From: Tabrizicola_A sp965284335
GTDB taxonomy: Bacteria; Pseudomonadota; Alphaproteobacteria; Rhodobacterales; Rhodobacteraceae
Direction: 5' to 3' (one strand)
Length of the DNA stretch: 64,000 nt
Assembly (NCBI RefSeq): GCF_965284335.1
Contig: NZ_OZ260076.1
The notes beneath the pieces were generated by a model. That model worked only from the letters and a program-made list of their open reading frames with translations. It had not been told where the DNA came from and searched no databases. Positions within the stretch are counted from its first letter, which is position 1, and each line of letters starts with the position of its first letter. This document shows, one piece after another, positions 42,210 through 51,443 of this stretch. Position numbers and translations under genes: made by a program.

Positions 42210-43009
42210 GCGTCGCGCTTGGCAATCCAGTCGTGGTCGGGGTCATTCTCAAACCGCCATTTGCGCAGCGGTCCGGCCATGACGTTCAGATAATACATCT
42301 CATAGCCATAGGGGGCGCCACAGGGATGGTGGCCCTTGGGCACCAGAACGACATCATGGTTCTTCACGGCCATGGTTTCGTCCAGTGATCCGTCCTCGGT
42401 ATAAACCCGTTGAATCCCAAAGCCTTGGGCGGGGTTTAGGCGGTGGTAATAGGTCTCTTCCAGATAGGTCATGCGAGGAAAGTCATCTTCGTCATGGCGG
42501 TGGCTTGGGTAGCTTGACCAATGGCCTGCAGGGGTGAACACCTCGGTCACCAAAAGGCTGTCAGCCACCTCGCGCGCCTCCATGGCGATGTTGTTGACAT
42601 AGCGCGTGTTGGTCCCCTTGCCGCGGGGCGTAAGCTCTATCCCCTCTGGCCCCAGACGCTGCGCTTTATGCCCGCCCTTGCCCGGCGCGCGGCAGACGGC
42701 AAGGGTGCAGGCGGTCGTTGCCACGGCGTGCCAGTTGTCGCCATTCGGGACATACAGGCAATGCGGCGGGGTTTTTTCGAACACATCCATCCGCTCGCCC
42801 ATCACGCCCCAATCCTGCCCCGAGGCGGTGATCTGCGCCTTGCCTTCGACCAGCACCAGAATGGCCTCATTATCGCCCGTCGCCTCAGACGCGCTTTCGC
42901 CGGGTTCCAGCCGATAAAGCGCAAAGCCGACATAGCCCCAATTGGCAGTTTCGGGCGTGATATCATGCACTTTGCCATGGCTGGCGGTGGGGTGACGAAG
43001 AAGAGACAT
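42206..43009 (-). CDS. iolB: 5-deoxy-glucuronate isomerase
   Basis: 267 residues, bicupin KduI/IolB fold. The metal-binding HRHDEDDFPRMTYLEETYYH and the C-terminal HHPCGAPYGYEMYYLNVMAG are diagnostic. It converts 5-deoxy-D-glucuronate to 2-deoxy-5-keto-D-gluconate in myo-inositol breakdown. Last gene of the iol operon. Confidence 0.96.
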   Translation of the reverse strand: MSLLRHPTASHGKVHDITPETANWGYVGFALYRLEPGESASEATGDNEAILVLVEGKAQITASGQDWGVMGERMDVFEKTPPHCLYVPNGDNWHAVATTACTLAVCRAPGKGGHKAQRLGPEGIELTPRGKGTNTRYVNNIAMEAREVADSLLVTEVFTPAGHWSSYPSHRHDEDDFPRMTYLEETYYHRLNPAQGFGIQRVYTEDGSLDETMAVKNHDVVLVPKGHHPCGAPYGYEMYYLNVMAGPLRKWRFENDPDHDWIAKRDA

Positions 43010-43026
43010 GGCGGCGGCCTTTGCGT

Positions 43027-43317
43027 CTAGCGTTCAGTGTAAAGCACAAGTGCTGAGTCCGACAGCGCGTGCAAGTCCCAGCTTGCGCCGGGGGGCAGGG
43101 CGACATCCACCGGCCCGCCGCTTGCCAGCACGGTTTCGGGCGGCGCATCGGCCCGGTCGATCCGCAGGCCGCCGGAAACCAGCACGAACCTGCTCAGCCG
43201 GTCCGGCAGGGCGAGCGAGTCGCCACGGCGCAGCTGCATCACCCGGGCTGAGACAAAGCCCCAGGGTCCCGCCCCGTTCGGGCCGCCGCCATCCAGCTGT
43301 TGCCCGCCCGGCCCCAT
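43027..43317 (-). CDS. small cupin-like protein of the iol operon
   Basis: 96 residues from ATG 43317, which lies just after the iolE stop. Beta-rich: VMQLRRGDSLALPD, RFVLVSGGLRIDR, VDVALPPGASWDLHALSD. This reads as a single-cupin remnant or a small cupin without clear metal His set. It is 4 bp from iolE and 17 bp from iolB, so it belongs to the operon. I know no standard iol gene of this size; role unknown. Confidence 0.7.
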   Translation of the reverse strand: MGPGGQQLDGGGPNGAGPWGFVSARVMQLRRGDSLALPDRLSRFVLVSGGLRIDRADAPPETVLASGGPVDVALPPGASWDLHALSDSALVLYTER

Positions 43318-43321
43318 GCGC

Positions 43322-44221
43322 TTAGACCAGCCCGGCGGCTTTGGCCTGCCGCTTGAGCGTGGCCAAGCCAAGCGTCTGATACAAAAGCGGGTTGCGCAGC
43401 TTTGGGTCCTGCTCGGCCTCGATCACGATCCAGCCGTCGTAGTTGTGCTGGGCAAGAATTTGCAAAAGCGGGGCAAAGTCGATCCCGCCTTCCTGATCGC
43501 CGGGCACGGTAAATGCACCGCCGACCACGGCTTTCAGGAAGGACCAGCCCTCAGCGCGGACCTTTGCAGTGATCGTGGGGCGGATGTTCTTGGCGTGGAA
43601 ATGGCGCACGCGGGCGGCATGTTTGGTCAGCACCGCCACCGGATCGCCACCGCCAAAGGCACAATGGCCCGCGTCGAACAGAAGGTGGGTATGCGGGCCG
43701 GTCGCGGCCATCAGCGCGTCAATCTCATCGGGAGATTCCACGATGGTGCCCATGTGGTGGTGATAGACCAGCGTGATGCCCTGGCTGGCCAGATAGGCGG
43801 CAAAAGCCTCCAGCTTCTTGCCAAAATCGGCCATTTCGGCCACCGTCAGGCGCGGGCGGTCGTTCACCGGTTTGCCCGCATCGCCGTGAATGGCGTTTGA
43901 GGTTTCGCAGACGATCATCACCTTACAGCCATTGTGCTTCAGCTTGGCCAGATGGTGCTGACAGGCCTTGATCTCGTCCTCAACCGACCGCGCCAACAGT
44001 TCGGTCGAATACCAGCCCGAGATGAATTTCAGGCCATATTCGGCCAAAAGCGCGCGCAAAGCTTCGGGCTCATCCGGCCAACGATGGCCGTTTTCGATCC
44101 CGTCAAAGCCGATCTGCCGACCCGCCTCATCCAGAATGCGGGTGGTGGGGATATCGGCGCCGATGGTTTGGTCGTCGTCATTGGCCCAAGCGATGGGGTT
44201 GGTTCCGAATTGGATCATCAT
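43322..44221 (-). CDS. iolE: inosose dehydratase
   Basis: 299 residues, xylose-isomerase-like TIM barrel: FGTNPIAWANDDD, FISGWYST, YHHHMGTIVES and LLFDAGHCAFGGGDP with the metal ligands. It removes water from scyllo-inosose. Adjacent ATGs 44221 and 44218; AAGAGAGAC favours the first. Follows iolD by 7 bp. Confidence 0.96.
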   Translation of the reverse strand: MMIQFGTNPIAWANDDDQTIGADIPTTRILDEAGRQIGFDGIENGHRWPDEPEALRALLAEYGLKFISGWYSTELLARSVEDEIKACQHHLAKLKHNGCKVMIVCETSNAIHGDAGKPVNDRPRLTVAEMADFGKKLEAFAAYLASQGITLVYHHHMGTIVESPDEIDALMAATGPHTHLLFDAGHCAFGGGDPVAVLTKHAARVRHFHAKNIRPTITAKVRAEGWSFLKAVVGGAFTVPGDQEGGIDFAPLLQILAQHNYDGWIVIEAEQDPKLRNPLLYQTLGLATLKRQAKAAGLV

Positions 44222-44228
44222 GTCTCTC

Positions 44229-46055
44229 TTAATTGACCAGCCATTGGCGTTTGGTCGCTTGCACATAAGCTTCGCGGGCTTCATTGACTTCGCGGCGGGT
44301 TGAAACCTCAGGCACGGCCACATCCCACCATGTGCCGCCCGCGCCGGTGCCGGGGTTCGGATCGGTGTCGATCACGATGACCGTCGGAATTTTCGCGCCT
44401 TTTGCGGCCTGCAATTCGGCTTCAAGCTGGGCGATGTCGGCGGCTTTCACCACCTGCGCGCCCATCGACCGGGCATGTGCGACAAAGTCAATCGCCGCCG
44501 GGTTCACATGATAGCTGTCGTCCAGAAGATTGTTGAACGGCGCGCCCCCGGTGCCCTGTTGCAGCCGGTTGATGCAGCCATAACCGCGGTTGTCGGTGAG
44601 GACGACGGTAAAGGGGATGCCCATCATCACCGCGGTGGCGAGTTCGGAATTGGCCATCATATAGCTGCCATCACCGACCATGCAGATCACGTCCTTTTCA
44701 GGTGCGGCCATCTTGATACCCATGGCACCCGCCACCTCATAGCCCATGCAGCTAAAGCCGTATTCCATATGGTAACCGCCCGCCGCCGCCCGCCACAGCA
44801 CATGCAGCGCGCCGGGCATGGTGCCGGCGGCGCACATCACCACCGACTGCTTGCCCGTATTGCGCTGCACCGCGCCGATCACTTGGGCATCGGTCGGCAG
44901 GCCCGCGCCGTTCGGGGCGGCCATCAGGGCGTCGGTGGTCTGGAACCACTTGTCTCGCGCGGCAAAGTCGGGGTCGGCAAAGCGGTGGTGGCCCAAGGCG
45001 GCGCTGATCTTTTCCAGCGCCACCTTGGCATCGGCCACAAGGCTTTGCGCGCCGCGCTTGGCGGCGTCATAGCCGTGGATGTTGATCGACAGGAGTTTCC
45101 GGTTGGGTTTTGAGAACACCGTCCAAGACCCTGTGGTAAAATCCTGAAACCGGGTGCCGATGCCGATCACCAGATCGGCATCGGCCGCAAGCTGGTTGCC
45201 ACAGCCGGTGCCCGTGACGCCGGGGGAGCCGAAGTGGAGCTTCTCCTCCCAATCCACCGCGCCCTTGCCGGCCTGGGTTTCCACCATGGGGATGTTGTGC
45301 TTGGCCGCAAACTCCAACACTGCCGCCTCGGCCCCGGAATAGATCACCCCGCCCCCTGTCACGATCAGCGGCTTTTTCGCCGCCTTGATCGCGGCCACAG
45401 CCTCGGCCAACTCGCGGGCATCGGGTTCGGGGCGGCGGATGTGCCAGACTTTGGGGGTGAAAAACTCGGCCGGGTAATCATAGGCTTCGGCTTGGGTGTC
45501 TTGGCAAAAGGCAAGGCACACCGGGCCGCAATTGGCCGGATCGGTCATCACCCGCAGCGCGCGGGGCAGGGCGGTGAGGATATGTTCGGGCCGCGAGATG
45601 CGGTCGAAATAGCGGACCACGGGGCGGAAGCAGTCATTCGCGCTGACCGTTGCATCGTCGAAATCTTCAATCTGCTGCAAGACCGGATCGGGCGCGCGGT
45701 TGGCGAAGACGTCACCGGGGATGAACAACACCGGCAGGCGGTTCACATGGGCCAAAGCCGCCGCCGTCACCATATTCGTCGCGCCGGGGCCGATGGAGGA
45801 GGTCACCGCCATGGCGCGGCGACGTTTATGGGTTTTGGCATAGGCAATCGCGGCATGGGCCATGGTCTGTTCGTTATGGCCGCGCCATGTGGGCAGGGTA
45901 TCTTTGATACCATGCAGCGCCTCACCCAGACCCGCCACATTGCCATGGCCAAAGATCGCCCAGACGCCCTCGATAAAGCGCTCGCCCTCGGGCGTCATCT
46001 GCACCGACAGCCATTTCACCATGGCCTGAGCGGCGGTCAGTCGGATGGTGGTCAT
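44229..46055 (-). CDS. iolD: 3D-(3,5/4)-trihydroxycyclohexane-1,2-dione hydrolase
   Basis: 608 residues, thiamine-diphosphate enzyme. SIGPGATNMVTAAA, the TPP block MVGDGSYMMANSELATAVMMG and DNRGYGCINRLQQGTGG are those of IolD, which opens the ring to 5-deoxy-glucuronate. ATG 46055 overlaps the iolC stop (ATGA). Confidence 0.96.
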   Translation of the reverse strand: MTTIRLTAAQAMVKWLSVQMTPEGERFIEGVWAIFGHGNVAGLGEALHGIKDTLPTWRGHNEQTMAHAAIAYAKTHKRRRAMAVTSSIGPGATNMVTAAALAHVNRLPVLFIPGDVFANRAPDPVLQQIEDFDDATVSANDCFRPVVRYFDRISRPEHILTALPRALRVMTDPANCGPVCLAFCQDTQAEAYDYPAEFFTPKVWHIRRPEPDARELAEAVAAIKAAKKPLIVTGGGVIYSGAEAAVLEFAAKHNIPMVETQAGKGAVDWEEKLHFGSPGVTGTGCGNQLAADADLVIGIGTRFQDFTTGSWTVFSKPNRKLLSINIHGYDAAKRGAQSLVADAKVALEKISAALGHHRFADPDFAARDKWFQTTDALMAAPNGAGLPTDAQVIGAVQRNTGKQSVVMCAAGTMPGALHVLWRAAAGGYHMEYGFSCMGYEVAGAMGIKMAAPEKDVICMVGDGSYMMANSELATAVMMGIPFTVVLTDNRGYGCINRLQQGTGGAPFNNLLDDSYHVNPAAIDFVAHARSMGAQVVKAADIAQLEAELQAAKGAKIPTVIVIDTDPNPGTGAGGTWWDVAVPEVSTRREVNEAREAYVQATKRQWLVN

Positions 46056-47959
46056 GCCTTTTCTCCCTTTGCCGCGCGGGCGGCATCCCAGATGCCGCAA
46101 AGGCGGGTGTATTTCGTGGCCATGTCTTGAACGGCCTGATCGTCGGTCAATTTGCCCGCCAGCCAGCCGCGCGCCGCCTCGCCAAAGATGGTGCGGCCAA
46201 TGGCAAAGCCTTTCACCAGATCATGCCGCGAGGCAATCGCGAGCGAACTCGCAAGGTCTGCCTCGCTGGCATCCAACCCCAAGACCACAATGCCGCGAAC
46301 ATGGGGATCGCGGGTGGTGATGGCATCGCAGGCGGCGCGATAGGCGGCGTCGGTGGCAAAGGGCTCCAGCTTCCACCAATCGGGGTAGATGCCGAGATCA
46401 TAGATGCGGGTGATGACCTGTGCGCTGGTGCTGTCATTCACGGGAAACACCTTTGATGGAATGATTTCCAGAAGCATTTCCAGACGGTTGCGGCGGCAGG
46501 CATGGAAGAGGCGGCGCAGGGTGTCCTCCTGCTGGGCCTTCATTTCGGGCGTGTCATCGGGGTGATAGAACACCAAAACCTTGACCACATGTTCCAAGGG
46601 CCATTCCGACAGACCGCCGAAATCCGGGCCAATCTCAGGTTCAAGCGTCAGGGGGCGCGAGCCGGGCCATTCCACCGGGTGGCCGATCCACAGGCCCGTT
46701 CCGGCGGCGGCATAAAGCGCATCGCGGCCCAGCCGCGAATCGCACAAGATGCCATAGCCGGGCTGACCGGCTGACACCTGCAACGCCGCCCGAAGGCACA
46801 GCTTTTTGAACGCGCCGATCTTTTCGGGGGTGGCCCCTTCCATCGCCTCAAGCTGCATGCGGTGGTCAAAGGCAAAGACCCGCATCGTCGCCCAATCCTT
46901 GTGGCGGTTGGTGGACCAATGGATCTGCTCCAGTGCCGCATCCTTGCGCAGGGCTTTGGTGACAACGCCGCGGTTCAGGAAGAATTGCAGCTCTTCCCAT
47001 GACGGATAAGCAGGGGTGCAGCCATGGCGGCTGACGGCAAAGGCACCGCAGGCATTGGCGTATTTCAACGCCACCGGCCACGGTTCACCATCCAGCCAGC
47101 CCTTGAGCAGGCCCGACATAAACCCGTCGCCTGCGCCCAAGACATTGAACACCTCAATCGGAAAGCCGGGGCCGGATTCGCCTTCGTCCAGCGTATCGGG
47201 AATCGCCCCGGTAAAGGCCGAGGCGCCCATGGGGCCGCGTTTGCAGACCAAGGTGGCCTTTGACACGGCGCGGACGGCGCGCAGGGCGGCGAGTGTGTCG
47301 GTGGTGCCGCCGGCGATGTGGAATTCCTCTTCAGTGCCGACGATGAGATCAAACAGATGCAAGGTCGATTGCAGCTTGGCCGTGACAGCAGCCGATTCGA
47401 TGAAGCGGCTTTCGCCGTCGCCATGGCCCGCGAGACCCCAGAGGTTGGGGCGATAGTCGATATCGAGGGCGGTTTGCAGCCCGTGTTTGCGGGCAAGGTT
47501 CAAGGCCTTCATCACGGCGGCTTCGGTGCGGGGGTGCGACAGATGCGTCCCGGTGGCCACGACAGCGCGAGCCTCGGCGATAAAGCCTTCGTCGATGTCA
47601 TCCTCGCACAGCGCCATATCGGCGCAGTTTTCGCGGTAAAAGATCAGCGGGAACTGATGTTCGTCGCGAATACCCAGCAAAACCAGCGCGGTCAGGCGGT
47701 CGGGGTCGGTTTTCACGCCCCGCACATCGACGCCTTCGCGCGAAAGTTCCTCGCGGATGAAGCGGCCCATATGTTCGTTGCCCACGCGGGTGATCAGCGC
47801 CGAGCGCAGCCCCAAACGCGCAGTGCCTGCCGCCATATTGCACGGGCTGCCACCGATGTATTTCTGGAACGAGCCCATATCCTCCAGCCGCCCACCCACC
47901 TGCGCGCCGTAAAGATCAACAGAGGCCCGGCCAATGGTGATGACATCCAGAGTTTTCAT
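46052..47959 (-). CDS. iolC: bifunctional 5-dehydro-2-deoxygluconokinase / aldolase-like protein
   Basis: 635 residues. The N-terminal half (about 1-330) is a PfkB/ribokinase-type sugar kinase (GSPCNMAAGTARLG; VLGAGDGFMSGLLKG is the catalytic DxxxG). The C-terminal half (about 340-630, MRVFAFDHRMQLEAM, IYDLGIYPDWWKLEP) is a DUF2090 aldolase-like domain. So kinase and probable DKGP aldolase steps are fused. ATG 47959 with GGGAA upstream. First gene of the operon. iolA, iolG and a transporter are not in the window. Confidence 0.93.
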   Translation of the reverse strand: MKTLDVITIGRASVDLYGAQVGGRLEDMGSFQKYIGGSPCNMAAGTARLGLRSALITRVGNEHMGRFIREELSREGVDVRGVKTDPDRLTALVLLGIRDEHQFPLIFYRENCADMALCEDDIDEGFIAEARAVVATGTHLSHPRTEAAVMKALNLARKHGLQTALDIDYRPNLWGLAGHGDGESRFIESAAVTAKLQSTLHLFDLIVGTEEEFHIAGGTTDTLAALRAVRAVSKATLVCKRGPMGASAFTGAIPDTLDEGESGPGFPIEVFNVLGAGDGFMSGLLKGWLDGEPWPVALKYANACGAFAVSRHGCTPAYPSWEELQFFLNRGVVTKALRKDAALEQIHWSTNRHKDWATMRVFAFDHRMQLEAMEGATPEKIGAFKKLCLRAALQVSAGQPGYGILCDSRLGRDALYAAAGTGLWIGHPVEWPGSRPLTLEPEIGPDFGGLSEWPLEHVVKVLVFYHPDDTPEMKAQQEDTLRRLFHACRRNRLEMLLEIIPSKVFPVNDSTSAQVITRIYDLGIYPDWWKLEPFATDAAYRAACDAITTRDPHVRGIVVLGLDASEADLASSLAIASRHDLVKGFAIGRTIFGEAARGWLAGKLTDDQAVQDMATKYTRLCGIWDAARAAKGEKA

Positions 47960-47998
47960 GCAGTGTTCCCGTGACAAAGGGCGATGATTCACGCTTTT

Positions 47999-48012
47999 GG
48001 AATAAATATTCC
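47999..48012. promoter_or_regulatory. IolR-type operator upstream of iolC
   Basis: GGAATAAATATTCC is GGAA-N6-TTCC, the palindrome recognised by RpiR-type IolR in rhizobia. It lies 40 bp upstream of the iolC ATG. A weaker GGAA-N7-TTCC follows at 48028-48042. No iolR gene is in the window. Confidence 0.6.
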
Positions 48013-48068
48013 ATTTTATGTCGACGGGGAAGCAGAAATTCCAACCTGCGGGCTGCATGCACCATGAA

Positions 48069-48103
48069 AAAGGCCCGAGAACGCTTGCGCGCCTCGGGCC
48101 TTT
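48069..48103 (-). terminator. terminator of the 48140-48460 gene
   Basis: AAAGGCCCGAG pairs with CTCGGGCCTTT, and on the minus strand a T-run follows. Lies 37 bp past the stop of the minus-strand gene and insulates iolC from it. Confidence 0.85.
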
Positions 48104-48139
48104 GAAACTGTCTCGGCAAGGGTGCCGGAAATCGTAAAT

Positions 48140-48460
48140 TTAATGCTTGGTAAACAATTTGCCAAACTGGGCCTTGAGACGGGCTGCACGCGGTTCAGAG
48201 GGTTCCGAGTGCTTCTCAATCACAGTTTTGGCTTTCTGCTCTTCAATCTGACGCAACTGGCTAAAAATACTGGACTGGCAACTTTGAACGGAGGGCAGAC
48301 GGCTGGCACGCAGGCGCTTGGCGGTGAACACATCATCGTTGGCTTTTGTCGTGGCGGCATGGGCCGTGTGACGGGCAAAGCTGACGAAGCGATCTGCCAG
48401 ATCAACAACAGCCGACGCAGACATCTCTTTCATGCTGACGTTCATATCTACAAAGGCCAT
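48140..48460 (-). CDS. small conserved hypothetical protein
   Basis: 106 residues, basic, mostly helical, no signal peptide. The start MAFVDMNVSMKEMSASAVVDLADRFV (abbreviated) and the Lys/Arg-rich C-terminus suggest a nucleic-acid or membrane-surface protein, but no family is recognised. Its own terminator (48069-48103) and divergence from clpB make it monocistronic. Confidence 0.7.
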   Translation of the reverse strand: MAFVDMNVSMKEMSASAVVDLADRFVSFARHTAHAATTKANDDVFTAKRLRASRLPSVQSCQSSIFSQLRQIEEQKAKTVIEKHSEPSEPRAARLKAQFGKLFTKH

Positions 48461-48728
48461 GGTGTTCTTCCTTTACGCTTGGCTTGCCGGGTGTCTTTCC
48501 CGATGACCCTCATTTAGCATCTGCAACCTGCTTCGAAACCCGTGCAGGGGCATAACCGGTCTCTCCTAAAGGATAGGTCATCGCCCCCAAGGGCGAAAAA
48601 TTGGCCAGTTTGGTGAGGGTGATGGCATTGCAAAAGCCAAAAGCCGCCCCCAAATCATGGGCAAGGCCAAAGCGGCTGTGCTGGAATTCCGGGCACCGCG
48701 AAGGCGCTTTTGAAAAGGAGAATGACCG

Positions 48729-51344
48729 ATGAATTTGGAGAAATTCACGGAGCGGTCGCGCGGCTTTATTCAAGCGGCGCAGACCATTGCGATGCGGGAA
48801 AACCACCAGCGTGTGTTGCCCGACCATCTGCTGAAAGCCCTGATGGATGATGATCAAGGCTTGGCGTCGAACTTGATTCGCAAATCTGGCGGCAGCCCCG
48901 AGCGGGTGAATGAGGCGATCAACCTTGCCATTGCGAAACTGCCCAAGGTGACGGGTGGTGATGGCAACACCTATGTTGATCCGTCTTTGGTTCGGGTGCT
49001 GGACGAGGCCGAGGCGGTGGCGAAAAAGGCCGGCGACAGCTTTGTTCCAGTGGAACGGCTGCTGACGGCGCTGGCGCTGGTCAACACCCGGGCGCGCGAC
49101 GCGCTGACGGCCGGGGCGGTGAACGCCCAAGGGCTGAACGCGGCCATCAATGAGGTGCGCAAGGGGCGGACGGCCGACAGTGCGAGTGCCGAGGATACGA
49201 TGGAGGCGTTGAAGAAATACGCCCGCGACCTGACCGAAGCGGCGGCCAGCGGCAAGATTGACCCGATCATCGGGCGCGATAAGGAAATTCGCCGCGCCAT
49301 GCAGGTGCTGAGCCGTCGCACCAAGAACAACCCGGTGCTGATTGGCGAGCCGGGTGTGGGGAAAACCGCGATTGCCGAGGGTCTGGCCCTGCGCATCGTC
49401 AATGGCGATGTGCCCGAATCCCTGCGCAATAAAAAGCTAATGGCGCTGGACATGGGGGCCTTGATTGCCGGGGCCAAGTATCGCGGCGAGTTTGAGGAAC
49501 GTCTAAAGGCCGTTCTGAACGAGGTGACGGCGGCGGAAGGGGAAATCATCCTGTTCATCGACGAGATGCACACGCTGGTGGGCGCGGGCAAATCCGATGG
49601 TGCGATGGATGCCGCGAACCTTATCAAACCGGCGCTGGCGCGGGGCGAGTTGCATTGCGTGGGCGCGACCACCTTGGACGAATACCGCAAATATGTGGAG
49701 AAAGACGCCGCCCTTGCCCGCCGGTTCCAGCCGGTGATGGTGTCGGAACCCACGGTGGAGGATACGATTTCCATCCTGCGCGGCATCAAAGAGAAGTATG
49801 AGCTTCACCACGGGGTGCGGATTGCCGACAGTGCCTTGGTTGCGGCGGCGACGCTGAGCCATCGCTATATCACCGACCGTTTTCTGCCCGACAAGGCGAT
49901 TGACCTTGTGGACGAGGCCGCCAGCCGGTTGCGGATGGAGGTGGATTCAAAGCCCGAGGAACTGGACGCGCTGGATCGTCAGATCCTGCAGCTTCAGATC
50001 GAGGCTGAGGCCTTGAAGAAAGAGGACGATGCGGCGTCCAAGGACCGGCTGGCAAAGCTGGAAAAGGAACTGGCCGATTTGCAGGATCGCTCGTCTGAAA
50101 TGACGGCGAAATGGCAGTCGGAACGTGACAGCCTTGAGGCCGCGCGCGATTTGAAAGAGCAGTTGGACCGCGCCCGTGCCGAGTTGGAGCAAGCCAAGCG
50201 CGAGGGCGATTTCGGCAAGGCGGGTGAGCTGCAATATGGCCGCATTCCGGGGCTGGAAAAGTCGCTGGCCGAGGCAGAGGCGCGCGAGGGCGAGGCTTTG
50301 GTGTCCGAAGCTGTGCGGCCTGAGCAGATTGCAGAAGTTGTCGAGCGCTGGACGGGTATTCCCACCACCAAGATGCTGGAGGGCGAGCGCGAAAAGCTGC
50401 TGCGCATGGAAGAGGAGTTGGGCAAACGCGTGATCGGCCAGCATTCGGCGGTCATTGCGGTGTCAAACGCCGTGCGCCGGGCGCGCGCTGGGCTGAACGA
50501 TGAGGGGCGGCCTTTGGGCAGTTTCCTGTTCCTTGGGCCAACTGGCGTGGGCAAGACCGAACTGACCAAGGCCGTTGCCGCCTATCTCTTTGATGATGAA
50601 AACGCGATGGTCCGCATCGATATGTCGGAATTCATGGAGAAGCACTCGGTCTCTCGGCTGATCGGCGCGCCGCCCGGCTATGTGGGTTATGATGAGGGCG
50701 GCGTGTTGACCGAGGCGGTGCGGCGGCGGCCTTATCAGGTGGTGTTGTTCGACGAGGTGGAAAAGGCCCATCCCGATGTGTTCAACGTGCTGTTGCAGGT
50801 GCTGGATGATGGCATTTTGACAGATAGTCAGGGCCGGACGGTGGATTTCAAACAGACGCTGATCATCCTGACCAGTAACCTTGGGGCGCGGGCCTTGTCC
50901 GAATTGCCCGAAGGTGGCGATGTGGCCACGGCCCGGCGTGAGGTGGAAGAGGCGGTTCGGGCGCATTTCCGGCCCGAATTCCTGAACCGGTTGGATGAGC
51001 AGATTATCTTTGACCGTCTGAACCGCGCCGATATGGATGGTATCGTCACCATTCAGCTTCAGCGGCTGGAAAACCGTCTGGCAGCCCGCAAGATCACGCT
51101 GGATCTTGATGCGGATGCCCGCGCTTGGCTGGCAGATGAGGGCTATGATCCGGTCTTTGGGGCGCGGCCCCTGAAGCGGGTGATCCAGCGCCATCTGCAA
51201 GACCCGCTGGCCGAGATGATTTTGGCTGGCGATGTTATGGACGGGGCGACCATCCAGATCAAGGCCGGGCCAGAGGGGTTGATGATTGGTGATCGGGTGT
51301 CTGCCTCGCGCAGACCCCGCCCCGCTGAGGTTGTGGTGCATTGA
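48729..51344 (+). CDS. clpB: ClpB disaggregase
   Basis: 871 residues, Hsp100 chaperone working with DnaK to dissolve aggregates. N-domain (1-145), first AAA module with Walker A GEPGVGKTAIAEG, the coiled-coil M domain (about 400-525), second module with GPTGVGKTELTKAV and the sensor-2 GARPLKRVIQR. Lacks the ClpP-binding IGF loop. AAGGAGA precedes the ATG. I could not place a heat-shock promoter with confidence. Confidence 0.97.
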   Translation: MNLEKFTERSRGFIQAAQTIAMRENHQRVLPDHLLKALMDDDQGLASNLIRKSGGSPERVNEAINLAIAKLPKVTGGDGNTYVDPSLVRVLDEAEAVAKKAGDSFVPVERLLTALALVNTRARDALTAGAVNAQGLNAAINEVRKGRTADSASAEDTMEALKKYARDLTEAAASGKIDPIIGRDKEIRRAMQVLSRRTKNNPVLIGEPGVGKTAIAEGLALRIVNGDVPESLRNKKLMALDMGALIAGAKYRGEFEERLKAVLNEVTAAEGEIILFIDEMHTLVGAGKSDGAMDAANLIKPALARGELHCVGATTLDEYRKYVEKDAALARRFQPVMVSEPTVEDTISILRGIKEKYELHHGVRIADSALVAAATLSHRYITDRFLPDKAIDLVDEAASRLRMEVDSKPEELDALDRQILQLQIEAEALKKEDDAASKDRLAKLEKELADLQDRSSEMTAKWQSERDSLEAARDLKEQLDRARAELEQAKREGDFGKAGELQYGRIPGLEKSLAEAEAREGEALVSEAVRPEQIAEVVERWTGIPTTKMLEGEREKLLRMEEELGKRVIGQHSAVIAVSNAVRRARAGLNDEGRPLGSFLFLGPTGVGKTELTKAVAAYLFDDENAMVRIDMSEFMEKHSVSRLIGAPPGYVGYDEGGVLTEAVRRRPYQVVLFDEVEKAHPDVFNVLLQVLDDGILTDSQGRTVDFKQTLIILTSNLGARALSELPEGGDVATARREVEEAVRAHFRPEFLNRLDEQIIFDRLNRADMDGIVTIQLQRLENRLAARKITLDLDADARAWLADEGYDPVFGARPLKRVIQRHLQDPLAEMILAGDVMDGATIQIKAGPEGLMIGDRVSASRRPRPAEVVVH

Positions 51345-51346
51345 TG

Positions 51347-51376
51347 AAAAGGCCCCCAGAGTTTGGGGGCCTTTTT
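51347..51376 (+). terminator. rho-independent terminator of clpB
   Basis: AAAAGGCCCCC pairs with GGGGGCCTTTTT around a seven-base loop, three bases after the clpB stop codon. Confidence 0.9.
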
Positions 51377-51443
51377 CCTTTGTTCAGGTTGCGGGGCGGT
51401 CCTGCTGTGGCCTAGGTTTGGGCGAATCCAAAGGGGGCGGCCT

